Shown here: in pieces, positions 1 through 8,099 of the stretch
How the letters are laid out: each line of letters begins with the position of its first letter
How positions within the stretch are numbered: the stretch's first letter is position 1
The notes under the pieces: generated by a model
Databases searched by the model: none
What the model saw: only the letters and a program-made list of their open reading frames with translations
Told to the model about the DNA's origin: nothing
Made by a program: the position numbers and the translations under genes
Origin: a bacterium
GTDB lineage: Bacteria; BMS3Abin14
NCBI GenBank assembly: GCA_029210545.1
Contig: JARGFV010000088.1
Coordinates: forward strand, 1 to 10,629
Reading direction: 5' to 3'
DNA length: 10,629 nucleotides

Positions 1-1
1 T

Positions 2-334
2 TTAGTATTCCGCACAAGCGAACGACTCAGCAACGCCGCCGGAACGGAAAAGAACCTCGTGAATAGTCCGGGCTAGTAAAAGATACAACCCCACCCCCAC
101 GCCCACCGAGAGGATAAGGTTCCTCGTTCGGTAGGAGATCAGGAGAGTAGGGACTCCCGCCAATAAATACGGGTTGATGAGCTGTACATGATCTCCACTG
201 CCTGGCGCCAGCAGGTAGGGTGCCACCAGGGCCGACAGGACGGCGAAGGGGATAACGGCCAGGAAACGTTCCCAGAAAGGGTAGACCCTGACCCTGACCC
301 CGGCCGGAGGGGTCCAATCGGCGGATTTCGGGTT
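2..334 (-). pseudogene. AzlD-family branched-chain amino acid transport subunit, N-terminally truncated
   Basis: The reading frame ends at TAA (2-4) and is open back to a TGA at 335-337. From about position 280 downward it reads like the C-terminal three quarters of an AzlD protein: PFWERFLAVIPFAVLSALVA, then a hydrophobic stretch with LINPYLLAGVPTLL, then SYRTRNLIL and a glycine/valine-rich membrane segment. AzlD is the small membrane subunit that works with AzlC in branched-chain amino acid export. The usual first membrane helix and its conserved T-x-x-x-R region are missing. The residues before the similarity (DWTPPAGVRVRV) do not look like AzlD, and they include an in-frame 6-base triplication at 284-301. 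The only internal start is a GTG at 226, which would remove even more of the fold. No azlC is visible. I therefore read this as a decayed remnant; a frameshift or an unusual short variant is the alternative. Confidence 0.55.
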
Positions 335-470
335 TCAGCTCCTTGATCCGGTTCTCGCTGTGGACCGTTTCGGCTATATGACCATCCTTATAAGACCGCC
401 AATCTCCTTCTGGAATAGCCCGGATGGCCCCTGAAACAGCCGGGTCCAGGTCCGCACTTCCTGCAATTGC
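335..470 (-). pseudogene. Transposase remnant (DDE type, IS1380/IS4-like)
   Basis: On the minus strand a frame open from 470 (in-frame TGA at 471-473) reads about 45 residues, including ADLDPAVSGAIRAIPEGDW and then SYKDGHIAETVHSENRIKEL. The pattern of acidic residues, 'AI.AIPE.DW', '..DG.IAETVH..N..KE' resembles an internal segment of IS1380/IS4-like DDE transposases as I remember that family. No start codon, no full catalytic domain and no inverted terminal repeats are visible, so only a fragment survives. It directly abuts the truncated azlD remnant, in a different frame, so an old insertion or deletion may have removed the azlD 5' end. The assignment rests on motif memory only. Confidence 0.42.
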
Positions 471-486
471 TCACGGTTCTGAGCGG

Positions 487-514
487 TTTCAATATCTGAA
501 ACTGTGGTTATAAT
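487..514 (+). promoter_or_regulatory. Promoter of tRNA-Leu
   Basis: A perfect TATAAT -10 hexamer lies at 509-514, ten bases before the mature tRNA 5' end (524). This gives a transcription start near 520 and a leader of only a few bases. The -35 region (487-492, TTTCAA, 16-base spacer) is a poor match to TTGACA, so the -35 assignment is weak. Confidence 0.6.
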
Positions 515-523
515 ACAGTCCGT

Positions 524-607
524 GCGAGGATGGCGGAACTGGTAGACGCGCTGGGTTTAGGACCCAGTACCTTTGGTGTGGGGGTTCGAGTCCCCCTCCT
601 CGCACCA
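524..607 (+). tRNA. tRNA-Leu (anticodon TAG), CCA encoded
   Basis: The acceptor arms GCGAGGA (524-530) and TCCTCGC (597-603) pair perfectly. The discriminator A is at 604 and a genomically encoded CCA at 605-607. The anticodon stem CTGGG/CCCAG encloses the loop TTTAGGA with anticodon TAG at 558-560, so it reads CUA and, by wobble, other CUN leucine codons. The long variable region after the anticodon stem fits a class II tRNA (Leu). The T arm contains GGTTCGAGTCC. It sits upstream of tig with its own promoter. Confidence 0.97.
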
Positions 608-613
608 GTCTTC

Positions 614-642
614 GTTAAGCAAACCTGAAAGGTTTGCTTAAC
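614..642. terminator. Perfect 12-bp hairpin behind tRNA-Leu, possible terminator
   Basis: GTTAAGCAAACC (614-625) and GGTTTGCTTAAC (631-642) are perfect inverted copies around the loop TGAAA. The hairpin starts 6 bases after the tRNA CCA end. Its position suits a transcript end or a processing signal. However, the bases after it (TTCGCCTTGG) are not a U tract, so it is not a canonical intrinsic terminator. Confidence 0.4.
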
Positions 643-1082
643 TTCGCCTTGGCAAGCCATCTCAGTTGCTTCTTAACGTTTGACAAGCCACCTCGGCTAC
701 AATAGATGAAGCTACGGGTGGCAGGCCACAACAGAGCGAAGGGTGTCCGCCGAAGTTCATCCAGTTCCCCAATCTGCGTTTCAGGGTGAGCGAAGGAGGA
801 CATGAACTGGCCTGGAAAAAGCCTTCAATAGGCTCTTTGAATGGCGTTTTGGGTTCCGGGTTCAGGGATTTGAGTGAAACAACTCCAAAATGCTGTAAAA
901 AGGATTCCCTTGTTTCAAAAGTATTGATATATCTGCCAAATTTTTTCCTTTCCACAACTTGCTCAACAGATCGTTTTCAGGTAGCATCAGCCCGCATTTG
1001 TTTGGTTTGTTCTATTAACTCAATACTCAAAACCGGTTTTTCGAGTGACCGGTGAAATTTGATGGAGGAATGAGAAAAACCG
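643..1082. other. Gene-free stretch between tRNA-Leu and tig
   Basis: About 440 bases in which I recognise no protein. The open frames here (for example 662-955 minus and 786-1055 plus) have low-complexity, unrecognisable translations. Small structure is visible: GCCACC (687-692) can pair with GGTGGC (717-722), and GGCTAC/GCTACGG lies between them. The second half is AT-rich and probably contains the tig promoter. The best candidate I can find is TTGCTC (959-964), 17 bases, TAGCAT (982-987), which is too weak to annotate. ACCGGT occurs twice just before tig (about 1032 and 1048). Confidence 0.5.
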
Positions 1083-2417
1083 ATGAAAATCAACGTTGAA
1101 AAAACCAGCGATGCTGAGCGCAAACTGAACATCGAGATACCGTGGGATCGCTACCAGGAGGAAGTCGATCGACAGCTCAAACTCATCGGCAGGAGAGCGA
1201 CCGTAAAGGGGTTCAGGAAGGGTAAGGCCCCCATGTCCATGATCCGCCGTATCTACTCGAAAGACGCCGGGCATGATGCCGTCACCGCCCTGGCGGGAGA
1301 TGTCGTGAAAGATACGCTGGCCGAGCACGAACTCAAGCCTTTCGGGAATCCTTACCTCACCGATGTCAGGACCGAGGAGGATAAGGCAGTCACCCTGGAG
1401 GCCATCGTTGAGCTCGAACCTGTCTTCGAGGTCGCGGATTACGCAGCGCTGAAGCTCGAAAAACCCCGGCCCGCGGTCAGGGAGGAAGAAATTGACGGTT
1501 TTATCAGCAGTATGCGGGAACGGCACGGGGAAACGGTCAAGGTGGAAGATGGACGGGGTCTGAAAGAAGATGATATCGCCAGCATCGACTTTGCAGGGAC
1601 CAGGAGCGGTGAACCGGTGAAGAACCTGGACATCAAGGATTACATTGTCCGCATCGGGAAGTCCGAGCTGGTCCCGGGTTTTGAGGAGCAGATCGTGGGA
1701 ATGAAGCCCGGCGGGACAAGGGAGTTTGACCTGACCTTCCCGGAGGATTTCGCCAACGAGGAACTCGCCGGTGAGCTGATTCATTTCACCGTGTCCCTCA
1801 AGGAGATCAGGGAACTGAAACTCCCCGAGGTGGATGACGAGTTCGCCAGGACGCTGGGCAAGTTCGAAAACCTGGAGGAACTCAAGGAAACCATCCGGAA
1901 GGACATCATCGAGCATAAAAAGGCCGATTCCGAAAAAGAACTCAGGGCCAACCTGGTGAGACGCCTCGTGGCGGACAACGTTTTTGACGTTCCCTCGTCC
2001 CTCGTGGACCAGGAACTCAGGCGCCTCATCCAGGAGTACGGCCAGGGAATGGTTCGGGCCGGGCTGCCCAATGAAAAGGTCCAGGAGATGATCCTGGCCA
2101 ACGAAAACCACTTCAAGGCCCTCGCTGCCGAGCAGATCAGGCTGCTTTACATCATCAGCGAGATCGCGGAAAAAGAGGGGATGAAAGCAGGCGAGGAAGA
2201 GGTCACCGAGGTGGTCCGCCAAAGTGCCGTCCGCATGGGCAAGAATATGGACGAACTCATGGAGGAGTATGCCGGGAACGGCACCTTGAACGAGATCGGG
2301 TTCAACCTCGTCCGCGAAAAGGTCTTCGACAAGATCCTGGAGACGGCCAAAATCACGGAAGTCGAGCCTGTGGAAGAGGGGAAAGAAGAGAAAAAGCTAA
2401 AGGAAAAGAAAAAGTAA
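1083..2417 (+). CDS. tig: Trigger factor (ribosome-associated chaperone and peptidyl-prolyl isomerase)
   Basis: Trigger factor binds the ribosome at the peptide exit and shields and folds nascent chains. This 444-residue protein has the full family length. The N-terminal ribosome-binding domain (about 1-115) contains the signature GFRKGKAP at 43-50, whose basic loop contacts the ribosomal protein at the tunnel exit. The FKBP-type isomerase domain spans about 160-240 (DDIASIDFAGTRSG, then LVPGFEEQIVGMKPGGTREF). The remainder is the helical C-terminal substrate-binding cradle, ending in a lysine/glutamate-rich tail. The start is fixed by the family-typical MKINVEKTSD. The nearest Shine-Dalgarno (GGAGG, 1064-1068) lies 14 bases upstream of the ATG, longer than usual. 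tig leads the clpP-clpX-lon series, a common bacterial order. Confidence 0.97.
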   Translation: MKINVEKTSDAERKLNIEIPWDRYQEEVDRQLKLIGRRATVKGFRKGKAPMSMIRRIYSKDAGHDAVTALAGDVVKDTLAEHELKPFGNPYLTDVRTEEDKAVTLEAIVELEPVFEVADYAALKLEKPRPAVREEEIDGFISSMRERHGETVKVEDGRGLKEDDIASIDFAGTRSGEPVKNLDIKDYIVRIGKSELVPGFEEQIVGMKPGGTREFDLTFPEDFANEELAGELIHFTVSLKEIRELKLPEVDDEFARTLGKFENLEELKETIRKDIIEHKKADSEKELRANLVRRLVADNVFDVPSSLVDQELRRLIQEYGQGMVRAGLPNEKVQEMILANENHFKALAAEQIRLLYIISEIAEKEGMKAGEEEVTEVVRQSAVRMGKNMDELMEEYAGNGTLNEIGFNLVREKVFDKILETAKITEVEPVEEGKEEKKLKEKKK

Positions 2418-2449
2418 GACGCGGAGACGCGGCGACGCGGCGACGCGGT
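2418..2449. repeat. Octamer tandem array immediately after tig
   Basis: Four consecutive 8-base units of GACGCGG plus one variable base begin on the base after the tig stop codon. Downstream, at about 2457-2489, lie CCCCGTGT and CCCCGTGTC motifs. GACGCGG can pair with CCGTGTC using one G-U pair, so the tig-clpP gap could fold into a hairpin in RNA. Similar arrays recur in other gaps of this window. Confidence 0.75.
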
Positions 2450-2516
2450 GGCTTTCCCCGTGTCCCCCACTCTCCCCCTCCCCGTGTCATGAGCGACCAA
2501 AACCAAGGAGCCAAGA

Positions 2517-3116
2517 ATGAACCTGATCCCCATGGTCATCGAACAATCCGGTCGCGGCGAACGCGCCTACGACATCTATTCCCGTCTCCTCAAGGACCGG
2601 ATCATCTTCATGGGAACGGCCATTGACGACCACGTGTCGAACCTTATCATCGCCCAGCTTCTCTACCTGGAGGCGGAAGGGCCGGACAAGGACATTCACC
2701 TGTACATCAACAGCCCCGGAGGATCTGTATCGGCCGGTCTTGCGATATACGACACCCTGCGTTACATTAAACCGGAAATCGAAACGATCTGCATCGGGCA
2801 GGCGGCCAGCATGGGGGCCCTGATCCTTTCGGCGGGGACAAAAGGCAAACGGTTTACCCTCCCCCACTCGAGGATCATGATACACCAGCCGATGGGCGGA
2901 TTCTCGGGACAGGCGTCGGACATCGATATCCACGCCAGGGAGATCCTGAAGCTCAAGAACGAACTGAACCTCATCCTGGCCGACAGCACGGGCCAGGACC
3001 TTGAGCGGATCCAAAACGACACAGACAGGGATTTTTTCATGTCAGGCACCGAGGCCGTCGAGTACGGTATCGTGGATCAGGTGATCGATCGAAGGCCTGC
3101 ATCCGAGGTTGACTGA
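2517..3116 (+). CDS. clpP: ATP-dependent Clp protease proteolytic subunit ClpP
   Basis: ClpP is the serine protease barrel (two stacked heptameric rings) that degrades proteins unfolded and threaded in by ClpX or ClpA. The protein has 199 residues, the normal size. The catalytic triad is visible: Ser98 in the GQAASMGA context, His123 in MIHQPMGG and Asp172 in TDRDFF. The INSPGGSV segment at 64-71 is the conserved oxyanion region. The short N-terminal stretch [20 protein letters not shown] includes the usual propeptide and axial loop. AAGGAG at 2505-2510, 6 bases before the ATG, supports the start. clpX follows after 18 bases, so the two are surely co-transcribed; tig is 99 bases upstream. Confidence 0.98.
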   Translation: MNLIPMVIEQSGRGERAYDIYSRLLKDRIIFMGTAIDDHVSNLIIAQLLYLEAEGPDKDIHLYINSPGGSVSAGLAIYDTLRYIKPEIETICIGQAASMGALILSAGTKGKRFTLPHSRIMIHQPMGGFSGQASDIDIHAREILKLKNELNLILADSTGQDLERIQNDTDRDFFMSGTEAVEYGIVDQVIDRRPASEVD

Positions 3117-3134
3117 CCCGATCCTGGAGACACT

Positions 3135-4409
<1,275 letters not shown>

Positions 4410-4499
4410 TCCGCCTTTGCCTGGGTTCCGGTTACATCCATCAGCATTACTCTGTCACCCGGGCCTTTGCCCCGGCAGGCGATTGGAGTGTGATACGCA

Positions 4500-6929
4500 A
4501 TGTCCGAAAACATTGGAAATACAATGATCAATGATGCCATCCCGGTCCTTCCTTTAAGGGATATCGTCGTTTTCCCCTACATGATCGTCCCCCTCTTCGT
4601 CGGACGGGAAAAATCGATCAAGGCACTGGAAGAGGCCATGGGGTCTGACAAGTACATCCTCCTGGTGGCCCAGAAGGACGCCCAACTGGACGAGCCTGCT
4701 CCGGACGAGATCCACAGTATCGGCACTCTTTCTTCCATCCTGCAGATGCTGCGGCTTCCTGACGGGACCGTGAAGGTCCTAGTGGAGGGGCAAAAGAGGG
4801 TCAGGCTGGCCGACTACACCCTGACCGAGGAGTATTTCGCAGCCACCTACGAGGAGCTTGACTACGTTCTTCCCCTGACTCCCGAGCTCGAGGCCATGAT
4901 GCGGAGCATTGTCGAACGTTTCGAGCGCTATGCAAAACTCAACAAGAAGATCCCCCAGGAGGTACTGGCCACCCTTTCCACCATCAACCAGCCGGGCAAG
5001 TTCACCGACACTGTGGCCGCACATTTGATGGTCAAGCTCGAGGACAAGCAGGAACTTCTCGAGACGGTCGTCGTCGCGGAGCGGTTGGAGGCGGTCCTGG
5101 CCATCCTGGAGTCGGAGATCGAGATCCTTCAGATCGAGCGCAAGATCCGCAGCCGGGTCAAGCGGCAGATGGAACGTACCCAGAAGGAGTACTACCTCAA
5201 CGAGCAGATGAGAGCTATCCAGAAGGAGCTTGGTGAAAAGGATGAGGCCAAGGCCGAGGTCCAGGAACTCGAGGAGAAGATCAAGAAGGCAAAGATGCCC
5301 GAGGAGGTCAACGACCGGGCTGTGAAGGAACTCCGGCGCCTCAAGATGATGGCTCCCATGGCCGCGGAAGCCACTGTGGTACGCAACTACATCGACTGGC
5401 TCATCTCGGTGCCGTGGAGTTACCATACCAAGGACAAACTGGACATCCAGGAAGCGGAGAAGATCCTCGAAGAGGACCACTACGGGCTCAAGAAGGTCAA
5501 GGAGAGGATCCTGGAGTACCTGGCGGTCCACCAGCTGGTTGGACAGCTCAAGGGACCCATCCTGTGCTTCGTGGGGCCTCCCGGCGTCGGGAAGACCTCG
5601 CTGGCCAAGTCGATCGCCAGGTCTATTGGACGCAACTTTGTGCGCCTTTCACTCGGGGGTGTGCGAGACGAGGCCGAGATCCGCGGGCATCGCAGGACAT
5701 ACATCGGGGCCTTGCCTGGACGGATCATCCAGTCCATGAAGAGGGCTGAGAGCATGAACCCGGTGTTCCTCCTCGACGAGGTGGACAAGATGAGCATGGA
5801 CTTCAGAGGCGACCCGTCGTCGGCACTTCTCGAGGTCCTCGACCCTGAACAGAACAGCACCTTTTCCGACCACTACATGGAGGTGGACTACGACCTGTCC
5901 AAGGTCATGTTCATCACGACAGCAAACTCCCTGGATCCTATCCCGGGGCCGCTGCGGGACCGCATGGAGATCATCCGTATCGCCGGTTATACCGAGTTGG
6001 AGAAACTCAATATCGCCAAACGGTTCCTGGTGAAAAAACAGATGGAGGCCAACGGCCTGAAAGCTGAGCACGTGGCATTCCCTGACAAGGGGATCCTCGA
6101 GATTATCCGCGGATACACCCGGGAAAGCGGTGTCCGGAACCTGGAACGGGAGATCGCCTCGGTGTGCCGTAAGGTCGCCCGTGAAGTGGTCAAGGACAGG
6201 GAGAACAGCAAGCGTATCACCATCACCCCCAGGATGGTGGGCAGGTTCCTTGGTGTCCCCAGGTTCAAGCACAGCGAGATCGAAGAGAAAGACCGGGTCG
6301 GGCTCACCACCGGCCTGGCCTGGACTGAAGTAGGCGGTGAGATCCTGCAGACCGAGGTCACCATCCTCGAGGGCAAGGGGAACCTCATCCTTACAGGTAA
6401 GCTTGGTGACGTGATGCAGGAGTCGGCCAGGGCTGCCGTGAGTTATGTCCGGTCAAGGGCTGCGGAGCTGGGCCTGCCGCGGGACTTTTACCAGAAGGTC
6501 GACACCCACGTCCACGTTCCCGAAGGAGCGATCCCCAAGGACGGACCGTCGGCCGGCATAACCCTGGCTACGTCCCTCGCTTCAGCGCTCACGGGGAGGC
6601 CGGTCCGGCATGACATCGCCATGACGGGTGAGATCACCCTCAGGGGCCGTGTTCTGAAGATCGGCGGGCTCAAGGAGAAGCTCCTTGCCGCCAACAGGGG
6701 AGGCGTTTGTGCCGTGATCATACCCAGGGAGAACGAGATCGATCTCAAGGATGTTCCCAGGGAGATCCTCAAGGGGCTGACCATCCATCACGTGGAGAGC
6801 ATGGACGAGGTTCTCGCGCTGGCCCTCCGGGAAACCAAGGAGGAACTGCCCATCCCTCCGCTTCGCCCCAGAGGCGATGAAAACGGGCCTCCAATCCAGG
6901 CCGATAACGGGCTGGTGCAGACGCATTAG
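4500..6929 (+). CDS. lon: ATP-dependent serine protease Lon (LonA type)
   Basis: Lon is a cytoplasmic hexameric AAA+ protease that removes misfolded proteins and specific short-lived regulators. The 809 residues match the LonA layout. The N-terminal substrate-binding domain (about 13-205) begins with [21 protein letters not shown] helical linker follows (about 206-305, [20 protein letters not shown]). The AAA+ module has Walker A GPPGVGKT (359-366), Walker [10 protein letters not shown] (422-430) and sensor regions up to about 560. The protease domain has the catalytic dyad Ser684 (KDGPSAG) and Lys725 (GGLKEK). The tail after about 780 is a variable proline-rich extension. The start at 4500 follows TGGAG about a dozen bases upstream. 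A 90-base gap separates it from clpX, so it may share that transcript or have its own promoter. I saw no sigma32-like or CIRCE element there. Confidence 0.98.
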   Translation: MSENIGNTMINDAIPVLPLRDIVVFPYMIVPLFVGREKSIKALEEAMGSDKYILLVAQKDAQLDEPAPDEIHSIGTLSSILQMLRLPDGTVKVLVEGQKRVRLADYTLTEEYFAATYEELDYVLPLTPELEAMMRSIVERFERYAKLNKKIPQEVLATLSTINQPGKFTDTVAAHLMVKLEDKQELLETVVVAERLEAVLAILESEIEILQIERKIRSRVKRQMERTQKEYYLNEQMRAIQKELGEKDEAKAEVQELEEKIKKAKMPEEVNDRAVKELRRLKMMAPMAAEATVVRNYIDWLISVPWSYHTKDKLDIQEAEKILEEDHYGLKKVKERILEYLAVHQLVGQLKGPILCFVGPPGVGKTSLAKSIARSIGRNFVRLSLGGVRDEAEIRGHRRTYIGALPGRIIQSMKRAESMNPVFLLDEVDKMSMDFRGDPSSALLEVLDPEQNSTFSDHYMEVDYDLSKVMFITTANSLDPIPGPLRDRMEIIRIAGYTELEKLNIAKRFLVKKQMEANGLKAEHVAFPDKGILEIIRGYTRESGVRNLEREIASVCRKVAREVVKDRENSKRITITPRMVGRFLGVPRFKHSEIEEKDRVGLTTGLAWTEVGGEILQTEVTILEGKGNLILTGKLGDVMQESARAAVSYVRSRAAELGLPRDFYQKVDTHVHVPEGAIPKDGPSAGITLATSLASALTGRPVRHDIAMTGEITLRGRVLKIGGLKEKLLAANRGGVCAVIIPRENEIDLKDVPREILKGLTIHHVESMDEVLALALRETKEELPIPPLRPRGDENGPPIQADNGLVQTH

Positions 6930-6930
6930 A

Positions 6931-6965
6931 GTTTACGGTTTACAGTGAACAGTGAACAGTGAACC
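6931..6965. repeat. Heptamer tandem array behind lon
   Basis: Five perfectly phased 7-base units (GTTTACG, GTTTACA, GTGAACA, GTGAACA, GTGAACC) start two bases after the lon stop codon. They belong to the same word family as the arrays at 6996-7022 and 10490-10516. Confidence 0.8.
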
Positions 6966-6995
6966 GCCTGCCTGCCGTAGCTTTAACGAAGGCTG

Positions 6996-7022
6996 GTGAA
7001 CCGTATACCGTGAACCGTATAC
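6996..7022. repeat. Heptamer tandem array next to the hairpin element, copy 1
   Basis: Alternating 7-base units GTGAACC, GTATACC, GTGAACC and GTATAC (last one incomplete) end two bases before the multi-hairpin element at 7025. The 30 bases separating it from the previous array (6966-6995) are not periodic. Confidence 0.8.
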
Positions 7023-7024
7023 TT

Positions 7025-7190
7025 TTGATGACTTCGCAAAAAGTCATCAACGCGCCCCGCGCGGGGCGCCTAAATCAATGGCTCACCCCGTAAGTCATTG
7101 ATTTGTAAGGAAAGGGAAAACCACGCTTTTCCGTTTCCCCAGGACATCAATGAGCCAGGAAAAGTTCCGCTTGGACTTTTTACGACCCTT
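7025..7190. repeat. Multi-hairpin repeat element, copy 1 (complete)
   Basis: Four stem-loops follow each other. Hairpin A has stem TTGATGACTT/AAGTCATCAA (7025-7034, 7041-7050). Hairpin B is the perfect 18-base palindrome GCGCCCCGCGCGGGGCGC (7052-7069). Hairpin C has stem AAATCAATGGCT/AGTCATTGATTT with one G-U pair (7072-7083, 7093-7104). Hairpin D pairs GGAAAA with TTTTCC (7115-7120, 7127-7132) and is extended by GGAAA/TTTCC (7109-7113, 7134-7138) across a one-base mismatch. The right end carries TGGACTTTTTACGA (7172-7185), the inverse of a TCGCAAAAAGTC-type sequence in hairpin A, so the element has short imperfect inverted ends. About 95 bases recur at 10535. It has no coding capacity. It lies between lon and the tRNA-Val promoter, where it could end lon transcripts. 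The right boundary is approximate. Confidence 0.8.
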
Positions 7191-7205
7191 ATCACTTTTA
7201 GATAG

Positions 7206-7234
7206 TTGACAGGGGGGCGCGAGAAGATTATAAG
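7206..7234 (+). promoter_or_regulatory. Strong sigma70-type promoter of the tRNA-Val/tRNA-Asp unit
   Basis: The consensus -35 TTGACA (7206-7211), a 17-base spacer and TATAAG (7229-7234, five of six to TATAAT) predict a start near 7241. That is about six bases before mature tRNA-Val. The spacer contains a G run and GCGCG just before the -10 box. A GC-rich discriminator typical of stringently controlled stable-RNA promoters is not obvious. Confidence 0.85.
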
Positions 7235-7246
7235 TATCCCCTCGTT

Positions 7247-7322
7247 GGGCGGTTAGCTCAGTTGGGAGAGCATCGGCCTTACAAGCCGGGGGTCACAAGT
7301 TCGAGCCTTGTACCGCCCACCA
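7247..7322 (+). tRNA. tRNA-Val (anticodon TAC), CCA encoded
   Basis: The acceptor arms GGGCGGT (7247-7253) and ACCGCCC (7312-7318) pair, counting the final T-A pair. The discriminator A is at 7319 and CCA at 7320-7322. The D arm reads TAGCTCAGTTGGGAGAGC. The anticodon stem TCGGC/GCCGG encloses CTTACAA with TAC at 7280-7282. The T arm contains GTTCGAGCC. It is the first gene of a two-tRNA unit. Confidence 0.98.
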
Positions 7323-7356
7323 CCAGCAGAAATGTTTTTTGACATAGAGCACATCA

Positions 7357-7433
<77 letters not shown>

Positions 7434-7445
7434 TTCAGGAACGAG

Positions 7446-7474
7446 GGGGCTGCAGGGGCAGCCCCTTTTTTTTT
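7446..7474 (+). terminator. Intrinsic terminator of the tRNA-Val/tRNA-Asp unit
   Basis: GGGGCTGC (7446-7453) and GCAGCCCC (7458-7465) form an 8-bp GC-rich stem with loop AGGG, followed directly by nine T residues (7466-7474). This is a textbook Rho-independent terminator 13 bases after the tRNA-Asp CCA. Confidence 0.95.
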
Positions 7475-7490
7475 GACAGGGAGACCATCC

Positions 7491-8060
7491 ATGATGAAAA
7501 TTCGTAATGTGACCACCTGTACAATGATCTCAGTAGCCCTTTCATTTGTGATCGGCATGCCTTTTTATTCGCTTGCTGCCGATAACAGCTTCCAGCTCGG
7601 TGAAGCTGAAACACTCCTGGAAAAGAAGGAGTATGAACAGGCTGTAGCCATGCTCGAGCCTATGCTCGAAGAGGAATCAGGAAACGGGGAGAAAGCACGG
7701 GTTCATTTTCTTCTGGGCCGGGTCCTTTACGAAAAGGCCTTTGCGTTTATAAACGCAAACCGGGTGGACGGTAAAGTCAAGTTCAAGGATATCGCCCCTT
7801 CCCAGGTGACCGAGCTGAAATCCGCCGCCGGACATTTCCTGCAGGTCGTGGAAATGGATCCCGATGGAAATCTTGTGCCGGATGCATACTTCATGCTGGG
7901 TAAGGTCTGGGATTACGATTGTCTCCAGAAGTTCGTTAAATCCAAAGAGGCCTATGGCAAAGCCGCTGAAATGAGGCCTGACACTGAAATAAGCAAGGAG
8001 GCCGCCAGCTGCGTGGAGCGGTTAGAAGGGTATTTCAGCTCCCATGAAAGCTCACACTAA
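7491..8060 (+). CDS. Secreted TPR-containing protein of unknown function
   Basis: This 189-residue protein has an N-terminal Sec signal peptide: a basic start (MMKIRN), a hydrophobic core (MISVALSFVIGMPF) and a likely cleavage site near residues 29-30 (SLAA/DN). There is no lipobox cysteine, so a soluble periplasmic product is expected. The mature part is helical, with TPR-like repeats: about 34-63 (AETLLEKKEYEQAVAMLEPM), 67-90 and 108-162 (LGKVWDYDCLQKF, EAYGKAAEMRPD). TPR proteins usually serve as scaffolds in envelope complexes; no specific partner can be named. I chose ATG 7491, spaced 7 bases from AGGGAG (7478-7483); ATG 7494 is also possible. The coding sequence begins only 17 bases after the tRNA terminator, leaving little room for a private promoter. 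yggS follows after 39 bases. Confidence 0.85.
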   Translation: MMKIRNVTTCTMISVALSFVIGMPFYSLAADNSFQLGEAETLLEKKEYEQAVAMLEPMLEEESGNGEKARVHFLLGRVLYEKAFAFINANRVDGKVKFKDIAPSQVTELKSAAGHFLQVVEMDPDGNLVPDAYFMLGKVWDYDCLQKFVKSKEAYGKAAEMRPDTEISKEAASCVERLEGYFSSHESSH

Positions 8061-8099
8061 TATCCCTTCAAGGACCGATAGTGGATTTTTAAAGTCAAC

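Noticed and set aside
524-642. tRNA-Leu as an integration (att) site for a genomic island
   Set aside because: No duplicate of the tRNA 3' end and no integrase gene is visible in the window; the transposase fragment upstream is not evidence of site-specific integration.
680-703. TTGACA (680-685) with TACAAT (698-703) as a promoter
   Set aside because: The spacer is only 12 bases, too short for sigma70.
662-955. Minus-strand frame of 97 codons between tRNA-Leu and tig
   Set aside because: Composition is uneven, no family is recognisable, and there is no ribosome site; probably non-coding.
1020-2222. Long minus-strand open frame (400 codons) opposite tig
   Set aside because: It lies entirely in the antisense of a certain trigger factor gene, and its translation is the low-complexity shadow typical of GC-rich codon usage.
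4410-4499. Heat-shock elements (sigma32 promoter or CIRCE) before lon, and likewise before tig and clpP
   Set aside because: Scanning by eye I found neither a CTTGAAA/CCCCAT pair nor the TTAGCACTC inverted repeat.
7025-7140. CRISPR-like array from repeated hairpins
   Set aside because: The stem-loops differ from one another in sequence; there are no regularly spaced identical repeats with unique spacers.
7331-7342. Run of six T and TTGACA between tRNA-Val and tRNA-Asp as terminator or promoter
   Set aside because: No stem precedes the T-run, and no -10 box lies at the right distance before tRNA-Asp; the tRNAs are best read as one transcript.
7473-7490. TTG at 7473 as the start of the TPR protein
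   Set aside because: It lies in the terminator T-run and would add six residues before a well-formed signal peptide; ATG 7491 has a correctly spaced Shine-Dalgarno.
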